Shown here in pieces: positions 1-8,882 of a DNA stretch of 43,030 nucleotides. The DNA is from Novosphingobium sp. (GTDB lineage Bacteria > Pseudomonadota > Alphaproteobacteria > Sphingomonadales > Sphingomonadaceae). Within the stretch, counting starts at the first letter, position 1. Every line of letters begins with the position of its first letter. Made by a program: the position numbers and the translations under genes. The notes under the pieces are model-generated. The model saw nothing but the letters and a program-made list of their open reading frames with translations. It was not told the DNA's origin and did not search any database. The DNA lies in assembly GCF_030696665.1 (NCBI RefSeq), contig NZ_JAUYRV010000050.1:1-43030 (forward strand), given 5' to 3'.

Positions 1-736
1 TCTTCGAATACATCAGTTCGTGCTGGGCGATGGATTCAGCCATCAGCACTTCGTCCACGGCCATATCGGGCGTGCGGTTGGAGAGCATCTTTGCGCCGCG
101 CACAGCGGTGGGGCTTTTGGAGGCGATGTCCTGCGCCAGAGCCATCGCATCGGCCAGAGGATCAGCGCTGACGTGGGTGGCGAAGCCGAAGCGGACGGCT
201 TCCTCACCGCTGAATTCGCGGTGGGTGTAGGTCAGTTCGCGCAGCACATCATCGCGCACGTTGCCGCGCCACAGCACGTATCCGGCCATGTCGGGCACGA
301 GGCCCCATTTGACTTCCATCACCGCCAACCGCGCGTCAGGCGCGATGAAGCGCACGTCCGCGCCGCTGGCGACTTGTAGGCCGCCGCCGAAGCACACGCC
401 GTGGACGGCGGCGATCACTGGCATGGGCAGCTTGCGCCATACCATCGCCGCCTGTTGTGCCCGGTTGGCGTTGCCGTGGGTGCGCTCGGCCAGGCCACCT
501 TCACCCCAGCGATCCGCCTGCCCCATGCTCGACAGGTCCAGCCCCGCGCAGAACGAGCGGCCCGCGCCCGACAGCACCACTGCACGCACGCCACGTTCGG
601 AATGGAGATGGTGCCCGGCGGCGATGATAGCTTCGAACATGGCGTCATCGAGCGCGTTCATCTTGTCTGCCCGGTCCAACAGAACGTGAGCGACATGGTT
701 TTCGACGGTGATGGAAACGCGCTCATGAAAGTTCAT
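1..736 (-). CDS. Enoyl-CoA hydratase/isomerase (crotonase) family protein, 3' end cut by window edge
   Basis: The frame is open from the start codon to base 1 with no stop, so the C-terminus lies outside the window. The visible part is about 245 residues. It has crotonase hallmarks: a SFCAGLDLSS segment and a FGGGLQ segment, which supply the two backbone amides of the CoA thioester oxyanion hole, followed by a segment (KWGLVPDMAG) typical of the fold. The usual Glu pair of classical hydratases is not obvious, so the reaction (hydratase, isomerase or other) cannot be assigned. The start is ATG at 736 (MNFHER), with a GAGCGG 9 nt upstream. An in-frame ATG at 745 (MPPMNF) is the alternative. It is transcribed in the same direction as the aminotransferase upstream but is separated from it by a hairpin. 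Confidence 0.88.
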   Translation of the reverse strand, partial: MNFHERVSITVENHVAHVLLDRADKMNALDDAMFEAIIAAGHHLHSERGVRAVVLSGAGRSFCAGLDLSSMGQADRWGEGGLAERTHGNANRAQQAAMVWRKLPMPVIAAVHGVCFGGGLQVASGADVRFIAPDARLAVMEVKWGLVPDMAGYVLWRGNVRDDVLRELTYTHREFSGEEAVRFGFATHVSADPLADAMALAQDIASKSPTAVRGAKMLSNRTPDMAVDEVLMAESIAQHELMYSK

Positions 737-829
737 CGGGGGCATCCGCTCATTGTTTGTTGCGAGCCAAGGTGCCTTACCGAATGGCGCGGGTCCAGTG
801 TCCACTTATGACGGATGGCGCATACGGAA

Positions 830-861
830 ACGGCCCTCCCCGCGCTGGCGGAAAGGGCCGT
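830..861 (-). terminator. Probable intrinsic terminator after the aminotransferase gene
   Basis: Arms ACGGCCCT (830-837) and AGGGCCGT (854-861) are perfectly complementary, with a further CGC/GCG pairing in the loop. On the minus strand the hairpin begins 22 nt after the aminotransferase stop and is followed by a short TTTCC. The U-tract is weak, so efficiency is uncertain. Confidence 0.5.
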
Positions 862-883
862 CACTTCAATCAGATGTGGCGCG

Positions 884-2083
<1,200 letters not shown>

Positions 2084-2264
2084 GGTTGAATACTCATCGA
2101 AAAGGCGCGGCAAGATCGCCGCAAAATGGCCCTTACGCGAAATGCCTGCGTGTGGAAACTCTGCTCTCGCATTGAAGCCGTGGACCAGATCAGGGCTAAC
2201 AAGCTGTCACATGGCGTGTATAGATTTACGAGAAACAGCCATGACGTAGCGGCGGGGGATGCAC

Positions 2265-4133
2265 ATGACGGACAAGACAATCACCGATTCGGTCGTGTTC
2301 GAGGATCTGTTTCGGCAGCAGGGAGAGGCCATGCGCGCCATGTTTGCGCCGATGGTGCCGGGTGCCGAAGGCATGAGCGCCGATCCTGCCGACTTGCAGC
2401 ATTGGGCCATGTCAGCGGCCAAGCTTCAGAAGATGTGGCTGGATTTCAGCGCTGAACAGGCCGGCCACATCGAACCAATGCTCAGCCGGTTTGGGGACAT
2501 CGGCAAATGGACGCAGACCTTCATGGCAATGGCCGGGCAGATGCCGATTGCCCATGCCGAAACCCAGACCAAGCTGTGGAACGAGAGCATGGCGCTGTGG
2601 GGTGCAGTGATGGGCCAGTTCATGGGCGGCACGAAGGCCGAATCAGAAAGCCCCGCCCTGCCCCGCAACGACCGCCGCTTTGCCGACAAGCGCTGGCGCG
2701 AACAGCCAGCCTTTGCGCTGATCCACCAGACCTACCTGTTGCTGGCCGAACGGATGCAGCAGATGGCCGAGGAAACGCAGGGCCTTTCGCCCGAGCGCAA
2801 GGAGCAGTTGCGCTTTGCCACCAAGGTGGTGACCGATGCGCTGTCGCCGGCCAACTTCCCGCTGACCAACCCCGTGGTGATTGAGCGGACGATGGAAACG
2901 CGCGGCGAAAATCTGGTCAAGGGCGTGGAGCACCTGCTGGACGATCTGCGCAAGGGACAGCTTACCCACACCGATCCCAATGCGTTCGAACTGGGCCGCA
3001 ACATTGCGATGACGCCGGGCAAGGTGGTGCATGAAACGCCGCTGTTCCAGCTGATCCAGTACACCCCAACCACCGATGAGGTGTTCGAAACGCCGCTGCT
3101 GATCTTCCCGCCGTGGATCAACCGGTTCTACATTCTCGACCTCAATCCGCAGAAGAGCTTCATCCGCTGGGCGGTGGAACAGGGGCTGACGGTGTTCGTC
3201 GTCTCGTGGAAATCGGCCGATGCATCGATGGCCGACGTGGTGTGGGACGATTACGTTCGCGCGCAGATCGAGGCGATAGACCATGTCCGGGCGCGGTTGA
3301 AAGTCCCTGCCGTCAACACCATCGGCTATTGCGTGGCCGGCACGACATTGGCAGCGACGCTGGCCGTGCTGGCGCGGCGGGGTGAGGCCGACAAGGTGGC
3401 CAGCGCCACGTTCTTTACCGCGCAGGTCGACTTCGAAGACGCAGGCGAACTGCGCAACTTCATTGATGACGGCCAGCTCAAGATGCTCGAAAGCTTCTCG
3501 AACGACGGCTATCTTGATGGGCGCTACATGGCAGCCACGTTCAACGCACTGCGCGGCACGGACCTGATCTGGAACTACGTCATCAACAACTACCTGCTGG
3601 GTGAGGCTTATCCGGCGTTCGACCTGCTTCACTGGAACGGTGACACCACCAACCTGCCGTCCAAATGGCACAAGTCTTATCTATGCGACCTCTATCGCGA
3701 CAACCGGCTGGTCGTTCCCGATGCGATGGTGGTCGACAATACGCCAGTGGATCTGCGCCGCATTGCAACACCCTGTTACATCCAAGCCGGGCGGGAGGAT
3801 CATATTGCACCGGCGAACAGCGTGTGGAAGCTGACCCGGCATTTGTCGGGATCATGGCGGTTCGTTCTGGCAGGGTCGGGCCATATTGCAGGCGTGGTCA
3901 ACCCGCCGTCGTCGGGCAAGTATCAGTACTGGTTGAACCCGTCCTCCCCCGACACGCTTGATGCGTTCATCGCCGGAGCGACGGAGACAAAAGGGAGCTG
4001 GTGGCCAGACTGGATCGAATGGATTGCCGCACAGGCAACTGCGCACGTTCCGGCGAAAGGCAAGCGCGTGCCGGGCGGTAAGGGTGACAAGGTGATCGAG
4101 GATGCACCGGGACGATACGTCCGCAGCCGCTGA
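2265..4133 (+). CDS. phaC: Class I poly(3-hydroxyalkanoate) synthase
   Basis: Polymerises (R)-3-hydroxyacyl-CoA into PHA on the granule surface. The length (622 residues) fits the single-subunit class I enzymes. The lipase-like box is GYCVAG with the nucleophilic cysteine at about residue 356. The other triad members are visible as Asp in GREDHIAPA and His in GSGHIAGVVNPP. The N-terminal 200 residues are the usual variable helical region. I chose ATG 2265 because GGGGG lies 6 nt upstream. ATG 2259, two codons earlier, is the alternative and has no spaced Shine-Dalgarno sequence. The phasin gene follows 144 nt downstream with its own promoter, so the two form a PHA locus but probably not one transcript. 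Confidence 0.96.
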   Translation: MTDKTITDSVVFEDLFRQQGEAMRAMFAPMVPGAEGMSADPADLQHWAMSAAKLQKMWLDFSAEQAGHIEPMLSRFGDIGKWTQTFMAMAGQMPIAHAETQTKLWNESMALWGAVMGQFMGGTKAESESPALPRNDRRFADKRWREQPAFALIHQTYLLLAERMQQMAEETQGLSPERKEQLRFATKVVTDALSPANFPLTNPVVIERTMETRGENLVKGVEHLLDDLRKGQLTHTDPNAFELGRNIAMTPGKVVHETPLFQLIQYTPTTDEVFETPLLIFPPWINRFYILDLNPQKSFIRWAVEQGLTVFVVSWKSADASMADVVWDDYVRAQIEAIDHVRARLKVPAVNTIGYCVAGTTLAATLAVLARRGEADKVASATFFTAQVDFEDAGELRNFIDDGQLKMLESFSNDGYLDGRYMAATFNALRGTDLIWNYVINNYLLGEAYPAFDLLHWNGDTTNLPSKWHKSYLCDLYRDNRLVVPDAMVVDNTPVDLRRIATPCYIQAGREDHIAPANSVWKLTRHLSGSWRFVLAGSGHIAGVVNPPSSGKYQYWLNPSSPDTLDAFIAGATETKGSWWPDWIEWIAAQATAHVPAKGKRVPGGKGDKVIEDAPGRYVRSR

Positions 4134-4163
4134 TCGCATCCAGTCCGTTATGGCTTCATTTCC

Positions 4164-4186
4164 AATATTGTGCAGTGCACAATATT
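4164..4186. promoter_or_regulatory. Perfect dyad upstream of the phasin promoter, candidate PhaR operator (site 1)
   Basis: AATATTGTGC and GCACAATATT are exact inverted repeats separated by AGT. The core TGCAGTGCA recurs 46 bp downstream in site 2. The right arm ends one base before the -35 hexamer. TGC-rich dyads before phasin genes are bound by the PHA-responsive repressor PhaR in other alphaproteobacteria. Assigning PhaR here is inference, since phaR is not in the window. Confidence 0.6.
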
Positions 4187-4187
4187 C

Positions 4188-4215
4188 TTGACATTATCGC
4201 GCCGATTCCTATTTT
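4188..4215 (+). promoter_or_regulatory. Sigma-70-type promoter of the phasin gene
   Basis: TTGACA (4188-4193) and TATTTT (4210-4215) are separated by 16 bp. It lies about 63 bp upstream of the phasin start and is bracketed by the two TGCAGTGCA dyads, a layout that suits repression. Confidence 0.65.
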
Positions 4216-4229
4216 GTGCAGTGCAGCAA
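4214..4229. promoter_or_regulatory. Second dyad overlapping the -10 region, candidate PhaR operator (site 2)
   Basis: TTGTGCAGTGCAGCAA shares the core TTGTGCAGTGCA with site 1, with a slightly imperfect right arm. It overlaps the end of the -10 hexamer and the expected transcription start, so a bound protein would block RNA polymerase directly. Confidence 0.55.
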
Positions 4230-4277
4230 GAGTGGAGAGATCCTTTTTCTCACCGGATTTGCTGAGCAGGAGTCGCG

Positions 4278-5165
4278 ATGATGGCTGATGAAACGATGGC
4301 CGACGAAATGAAGGACAGCACCGTCCAACCCGCCCCCGTGGTGGAAGAAGCCGCAGTGCTGCCAGAAGCTCGGGCAATCGAAGCTGTCACACCCGTCGTT
4401 GAAGCACCGCGCAAGCCGGAGAAGCCCAGCAAGGCTCCGGTGAAGAGCGTGCCAGCCGCCAAGGCTGCCACCGCCAAAACGATGGAAGTTGCCGCGCCTA
4501 AGGCCAAGCCTGCAAAGGCTGCTGCCAAAGCCCCTGCCAAGACAAAGCCGGTGAGCAAGCCGGTCGAAAACGAACCCAAGGCGCGCAGTGCCAAGCCCCC
4601 CGTGGCTGCCGCACCCGTGCCTGCGGTGAAGCCCGCGACCAAGCGTCCTTTCACCGCCACCCCCCGCGTGAAGCAAAACAGCGCCGCCCCCAAGACAATG
4701 ACGGCGCCCAGAAAGGAACTGTTCGCAATGGCTACTACCTCAACCGAAATCACCGAAAAGATGACCGCTGCGTTCAAGGACGCTCAGGACAAGGCCAAGG
4801 TCGCTCTTGAAAAGAGCCAGGCCGCGTTTGGCGATGCCGGCACTTTTGCCAAGGGCAACGTCGAAGCGATCGTTGAATCGTCAAAGATCTTTGCTTCGGG
4901 CCTGCAGGAAATGACCAAGGGTTATGTTGCAGAAACCAAGTCGGTTTTCGAAATCATGACCGCCGACGTCAAGGATCTGACCACGGTCAAGTCGCCCACC
5001 GAATTCTTCGAAAAGCAGTCGGCCCTGATGCGCAAGAACTTCGACGCTGCGGTTGCCGCCAGCTCGAAGAACAGCGAAGCCATGCTGAAGCTTGCGAGTG
5101 AGGCGTTCCAGCCGATCTCGACTCGCGTCAGCCTCGCGGTCGAAAAGATCAAGCACGCTGCCTGA
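4278..5165 (+). CDS. phaP: Phasin with N-terminal Lys/Pro/Ala-rich extension
   Basis: Residues about 150-295 form a helical phasin domain of the alphaproteobacterial type (recognisable TFAKGNVEAIVESSK and SPTEFFEKQS segments), which coats PHA granules. Before it lies about 100 residues very rich in Lys, Pro and Ala (AKPAKAAAKAPAKTK-type runs), resembling the histone-H1-like tail of the nucleoid-binding phasin PhaF but at the opposite end of the protein. The start ATG 4278 (or the adjacent ATG 4281) follows AGGAG closely. Codon 151 (4728) is an ATG at the exact start of the phasin domain, with AAAGGA about 9 nt before it, so a short isoform of about 145 residues is possible. Transcription ends at a strong hairpin. 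The DNA-binding role is inference. Confidence 0.9.
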   Translation: MMADETMADEMKDSTVQPAPVVEEAAVLPEARAIEAVTPVVEAPRKPEKPSKAPVKSVPAAKAATAKTMEVAAPKAKPAKAAAKAPAKTKPVSKPVENEPKARSAKPPVAAAPVPAVKPATKRPFTATPRVKQNSAAPKTMTAPRKELFAMATTSTEITEKMTAAFKDAQDKAKVALEKSQAAFGDAGTFAKGNVEAIVESSKIFASGLQEMTKGYVAETKSVFEIMTADVKDLTTVKSPTEFFEKQSALMRKNFDAAVAASSKNSEAMLKLASEAFQPISTRVSLAVEKIKHAA

Positions 5166-5234
5166 TCCGGTTGCGCTGATCCTGCATCAGCACCGCCTGT
5201 AAGGTTCGTGTGCTGCTGCTGACACGCTACAACG

Positions 5235-5271
5235 AAGGCCGCGCGGCACTGCTGCGCGGCCTTTGCTTTTT
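5235..5271 (+). terminator. Rho-independent terminator of the phasin gene
   Basis: Perfect 10-bp stem AAGGCCGCGC (5235-5244) / GCGCGGCCTT (5254-5263) with a 9-nt loop, then TGC and five T's (5267-5271). It begins 69 nt past the phasin stop. Confidence 0.9.
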
Positions 5272-5382
5272 ATGGTCAAACCAGCCAACGCGTTGAGATG
5301 CAGCTTTTGCGCCACACATTGCCGCCCTGCCCGCTTGTGCCTCTTGTGATTACGCGCGCTGAGTGCGATATTGTGATCGATC

Positions 5383-5793
5383 ATGCGAACCGCTAGCTGC
5401 TTCCTGCCGGACAAGTCCGCGCTACCGCCTTGTGCAAGTGCCCTGCGCTGCGCGGGTGACGATGATACACGCGGCGCCGGGCGCGATAATGGCGGCGACG
5501 ATCAGGTTGGCATTGCCACCAAAACCCGCGCAAAGCCCAAAAAGCCCAGCCAATTCAAAGTGCTGATGCTCAATGATGATTACACCCCGATGGAATTCGT
5601 GGTGATGGTACTCAAGCGCTTCTTCCACATGGATCTGGAACAGGCGACGCGGGTCATGCTCCACGTCCACCAGCGCGGCGTCGGCGTGTGCGGCATATTC
5701 CCTTATGAAATTGCCGAGACCAAAGTGAATCAGGTCATGGACTTTGCCCGGCAGAATCAGCACCCGCTGCAATGCACGCTGGAAAAAGCCTGA
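5383..5793 (+). CDS. clpS: ClpS, adaptor of the ClpAP protease (N-degron recognin)
   Basis: Delivers substrates with destabilising N-terminal residues to ClpA. The core from [20 protein letters not shown] to the C-terminal [10 protein letters not shown] is a complete ClpS fold. It includes the NDDYTPM binding-pocket segment and [11 protein letters not shown]. The N-terminus is doubtful: the frame reaches ATG 5383 (136 residues), but family members usually begin near the Asp-rich segment GDDDTRG (about codon 25), and no in-frame ATG or GTG exists there. A possible promoter (TTGTGA 5344-5349, GATATT 5368-5373) would leave almost no leader before 5383, which adds to the doubt. It is convergent with the next gene at 4 nt. 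Confidence 0.92.
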   Translation: MRTASCFLPDKSALPPCASALRCAGDDDTRGAGRDNGGDDQVGIATKTRAKPKKPSQFKVLMLNDDYTPMEFVVMVLKRFFHMDLEQATRVMLHVHQRGVGVCGIFPYEIAETKVNQVMDFARQNQHPLQCTLEKA

Positions 5794-5797
5794 TTCT

Positions 5798-6238
5798 TCA
5801 ATTCACCTGAGCAGCGTCTGCTTCGATTGATTGACGCGCCAGCGCCCGCATAAGGGCAGCAAGCCACGCCATCGACAGGCTTCGAGCAGCGCGCGAGTGG
5901 GCTGCACCTCCGCCCTGCAGGATCACCTGTGCCACATATTGCCCATCTGCCAAACGTCCGCCGGAATAGATGGCATTGCGGGGTATCAAGGCCACTGCTG
6001 CACTTTCAAAAGCGCCGGAATCCGCCAGCAGAGCGACCCATTGCCGGGCAGCGCGTTGCATGGCTGCACTTGTCTCGGGACCGAAATCAAGTTCGTCGAT
6101 AACTTTTTCAAATCCGGCGCGCTGATCGGTGGCTGCCAGATTTTCGCACCAATCTGCCAGCGCGTGAAGCTTTTCAGCATCGGAAGGTTCGCTCGTCAGT
6201 CGGCTCCACCAGAACTTGTGCCCCTTTTCCCCACCCAT
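5798..6238 (-). CDS. Hypothetical protein, 146 residues, no recognised family
   Basis: I do not recognise this protein. It starts with ATG at 6238, is probably cytoplasmic (no signal peptide or clear membrane segment) and looks mainly helical and alanine-rich with a tryptophan-containing N-terminus (KFWWSRL, ALADWCENLA). The convergent neighbour clpS ends 4 nt away. The upstream side faces the leader of the lpt genes. The open frame, amino-acid balance and position argue for a real gene. Longer open frames on the opposite strand look like shadows. Confidence 0.55.
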   Translation of the reverse strand: MGGEKGHKFWWSRLTSEPSDAEKLHALADWCENLAATDQRAGFEKVIDELDFGPETSAAMQRAARQWVALLADSGAFESAAVALIPRNAIYSGGRLADGQYVAQVILQGGGAAHSRAARSLSMAWLAALMRALARQSIEADAAQVN

Positions 6239-6302
6239 GCTTCAATCTCCCCGCCAGGGCCCACTGGCTTGGAAAGCCTACAACCTGAGTGGGGATTTTT
6301 CT

Positions 6303-6316
6303 ATAACTTTAGTTAT
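6303..6316. promoter_or_regulatory. 14-bp AT-rich palindrome in the lpt leader
   Basis: ATAACT-TT-AGTTAT lies in an unusually AT-rich patch (6295-6320) between the divergent hypothetical gene and lptF. It could be an operator or part of a promoter for either side. No partner regulator is identified. Confidence 0.3.
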
Positions 6317-6451
6317 TCAACACAATGGCAGAATGCCTTTTCCCTTCCCCGGATCAAGACTTGCCGCTAGGCCTTCGGCTCGCTCACGAGCGGTTAACGT
6401 AGTCTCGTCGATGCCCTCGCAAGCTCAAGCGGGGCCACAGGAACCGCCATC

Positions 6452-6550
6452 GTGGAACATATTGCCCCCGAATCCGCTGAACTGCCCGAGTACGCTGAAC
6501 CGAAAGCCCCGCCGATTTCCTCAACCGACATCATGGCCCTGATCCCGTGA
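6452..6550 (+). CDS. Possible 32-codon leader ORF coupled to lptF
   Basis: A GTG at 6452 is preceded by AGGA with 9-nt spacing. It opens a 32-codon frame (VEHIAPESAELPEYAEPK...) ending in TGA at 6548-6550, which overlaps the lptF start as GTGA. Good Shine-Dalgarno spacing and the overlapping stop/start are typical of a translated, coupled ORF. No homology is recognised, and the peptide is acidic and proline-rich. It may equally be chance. The rest of the 308-bp gap between 6239 and 6546 holds only the AT-rich palindrome. Confidence 0.3.
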   Translation: MEHIAPESAELPEYAEPKAPPISSTDIMALIP

Positions 6551-7788
6551 AATTCTTCACTGCCATCGACCGCTATATCGCCCGGCTCGTGTTCGTGCCG
6601 ATGCTGTCGGTCTTCGTGCTCGCCGCATCGCTGCTGATCCTCGACAAGATGCTCAAGCTGTTCGATTTCGTGGCGACCGAAGGCGGGCCGATCAGCGTCG
6701 TGTTCAAGATGCTGGCAAACCTCCTGCCCGAATATGCCAGCCTTGCCATCCCGCTTGGCCTGATGCTGGGCATTCTGTTTGCCTTCCGCAAGCTGGCGAC
6801 AAGCTCGGAACTGGACGTGATGCGGGCGGTGGGCCTGTCCTACACCCGCCTGCTGCGTGTGCCCTACATGTTCGCGATTGGCCTTGCCGCGCTGAATCTG
6901 GTGATCGTCAGCTATCTCCAGCCGCTTTCGCGCTATTACTACGAAGAGTTGCAGTTCGAACTGCGCTCAGGCGCGCTGGGTGCCTCGATCAAGGTGGGGG
7001 AATTCAACTCGTTGCAGGATCGCACCGCGCTACGGGTCGATTCCAGCCGTGACGAAGGGCGCGATCTGCGCGGTATCTTTGCCCGGCTGCAAACCGAAGG
7101 CGGGCAGGTCATGGTCATCTCTGCGCGGGAAGGCCGGTTCTTTGCGAACCGTGAAAGCCCGGACACAGTGATCCTGCGGCTGACCGATGGCCAGATTGTG
7201 CAGGACGGGCCAGACATCACATCGCCCCGCGTGCTCACCTTCGCCAGCCATGATCTGCCGATAGACTTGCCCAAGATCGAAGAATTCCGCCAGCGCGGCG
7301 ATGCCGATAACGAATATTTCCTGCCCGAACTGCTGCAGATCGGTTGGAGCGACCGCTACTCCGAAGAGCTGCGCGTCCAGTCGCAGGCAAATTTCAATTA
7401 CCGCATCGTTGAAGTGGTGATGATGTTCCTGCTGCCGCTGCTGGCACTGGCACTGGCCATTCCGCCCAAGCGATCAACCTCGGCACTGGGCGTGTTCCTG
7501 TCGATCGTGATGGTCGTCGCCTATCACAAGGTGAACCAGTACGGGCAGGATGTGGCCAGCCTCGGGCGGGTTGATCCACTGCTGGCGCTGTGGGGACCAT
7601 TCGTGCTGTTCGCGGCGCTGATCCTGTGGATGTACTGGCGCATCGCCTATGTCCCTGGCGGCCAGCCCATCGGCGCTCTGGAAACCCTGTTCAGCAAGAT
7701 CGGGCGCGTGGTGCGCAAACTGTTCGAACGCAAACGCCTGCCGGATGAAGCGCCGCCGCAAGACGAGGCACCCGCCCATGCAGCTTGA
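6547..7788 (+). CDS. lptF: LPS export ABC transporter permease LptF
   Basis: YjgP/YjgQ-family inner-membrane subunit of the LptB2FG complex, which extracts LPS from the inner membrane and feeds the Lpt bridge. The 413-residue architecture is as expected: N-terminal membrane helices (residues about 15-125), a periplasmic beta-jellyroll (about 130-280), then three C-terminal helices. The segment RKLATSSELDVMRAVGLSY is the cytoplasmic coupling helix that contacts LptB. The start is GTG 6547, overlapping the stop of the small upstream frame. The C-terminal tail is charged and proline-rich and overlaps lptG by 11 nt, so the two are translationally coupled. Confidence 0.93.
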   Translation: MKFFTAIDRYIARLVFVPMLSVFVLAASLLILDKMLKLFDFVATEGGPISVVFKMLANLLPEYASLAIPLGLMLGILFAFRKLATSSELDVMRAVGLSYTRLLRVPYMFAIGLAALNLVIVSYLQPLSRYYYEELQFELRSGALGASIKVGEFNSLQDRTALRVDSSRDEGRDLRGIFARLQTEGGQVMVISAREGRFFANRESPDTVILRLTDGQIVQDGPDITSPRVLTFASHDLPIDLPKIEEFRQRGDADNEYFLPELLQIGWSDRYSEELRVQSQANFNYRIVEVVMMFLLPLLALALAIPPKRSTSALGVFLSIVMVVAYHKVNQYGQDVASLGRVDPLLALWGPFVLFAALILWMYWRIAYVPGGQPIGALETLFSKIGRVVRKLFERKRLPDEAPPQDEAPAHAA

Positions 7789-8878
7789 ATTTTTCCCCTC
7801 GCGGACATTGGCGACCTATATCGCCAAGATGTTTGCAGTGCGCATCGTGGCGGTGCTGCTGATGCTGGTGCTGGTGCTGCAGATGCTCGACCTGTTGAGC
7901 GAAAGCGGCAAGGTGCTGGCAGCCCCCGGCAATGGTCAGGGAGAACTGCTCACTTATGTCTCGTTGCGCATGCCGCAACTGGTCAGCCGGTTCCTGCCCT
8001 ATTCGGTGCTGCTGGCCACGATCATCACACTGATGACGCTGAACCAGAACAGCGAGGTCATCGCGATGAAAGGTGCCGGGCTTTCCGCGCATCAAGTTCT
8101 TGCGCCACTGTTCCTCGTGGCGGCGGTGACCTCTGCGGTGACATTCGGCTTCAACGAACGCGTGGTAACCCGCGCTACGTCGACGTTAAAAGCATGGCAG
8201 AACGTAAAGTACGGGCCGATCCCGCTGGAATCGGGCACCAAGGCCAATGTCTGGCTGCAGGACGGGCCGAACATCCTGTTTGCCCGCGCCGTGGCTGGTG
8301 AAGGCAATGCCATGCGCATGGACGGGGTCAGCTGGTATCGCCGCGACCCCACTGGCATGGTGACCGAAATCGTGACAGCGCCTTCCGCAGCCTTTGCCAA
8401 TCCCGGCTGGACATTCCGCAGCCCCGTGCTGTTTGACGTGCAAAGCGCGCGCAAGACGGCGCTGGGGCGCGATGCAGTCTACGCCAAAACCGTGGACCCG
8501 GTGCAGGTGCTGATCAGCCGCGTCGATGCCGATGCGGAATCGCTGGGCCAGCTCAATACCTCGCTGTCCGCCATTCGTGAGGCAGGGTTCCGCACCACCG
8601 AGTTGGAGGGCAAATGGTGGCACAAGCTGTCCGGCCCGCTTTCGGCGCTGCTGATGCCGTTGCTGGGCGCAGTCGCCGCGTTCGGCCTTGCCCGGTCTGG
8701 CCATCTGTTCGTGCGCGCGGTGATCGGCATGGCGCTGGGCTTTGCCTACTTCGTGTTCGACAATGCGGCGCTGGCGATGGGCAACTTCGGGGCCTACCCG
8801 CCATTTTTGGCGGCATGGGCACCGTTTGTGCTGTTCTTCCTGATCGGCGAGACCGTGTTGATCCGCACCGAAGAGTGA
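7778..8878 (+). CDS. lptG: LPS export ABC transporter permease LptG
   Basis: Second permease of LptB2FG, 366 residues. Membrane helices occur near residues 15-35, 55-80 and 95-120, followed by the periplasmic domain and three C-terminal helices. NQNSEVIAMKGAGLSAHQV is the coupling helix. The start ATG 7778 (MQLEFFPSRTLATYIAK) lies inside the lptF end with GAGG 9 nt upstream. The frame is open further 5' (to 7649), but that region is lptF coding sequence. The gene ends 4 nt before the convergent desaturase gene, leaving no room for a terminator between them. Confidence 0.93.
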   Translation: MQLEFFPSRTLATYIAKMFAVRIVAVLLMLVLVLQMLDLLSESGKVLAAPGNGQGELLTYVSLRMPQLVSRFLPYSVLLATIITLMTLNQNSEVIAMKGAGLSAHQVLAPLFLVAAVTSAVTFGFNERVVTRATSTLKAWQNVKYGPIPLESGTKANVWLQDGPNILFARAVAGEGNAMRMDGVSWYRRDPTGMVTEIVTAPSAAFANPGWTFRSPVLFDVQSARKTALGRDAVYAKTVDPVQVLISRVDADAESLGQLNTSLSAIREAGFRTTELEGKWWHKLSGPLSALLMPLLGAVAAFGLARSGHLFVRAVIGMALGFAYFVFDNAALAMGNFGAYPPFLAAWAPFVLFFLIGETVLIRTEE

Positions 8879-8882
8879 TGGT

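Noticed and set aside
3176..3200. GGAAC-N16-CGTC inside phaC as an EcfG promoter
   Set aside because: The -10 box is off by one base, it lies in the middle of a coding region, and no gene starts downstream.
2643..3671. 342-codon minus-strand frame
   Set aside because: Shadow of phaC; no recognisable domain and His/Arg/Gln-rich.
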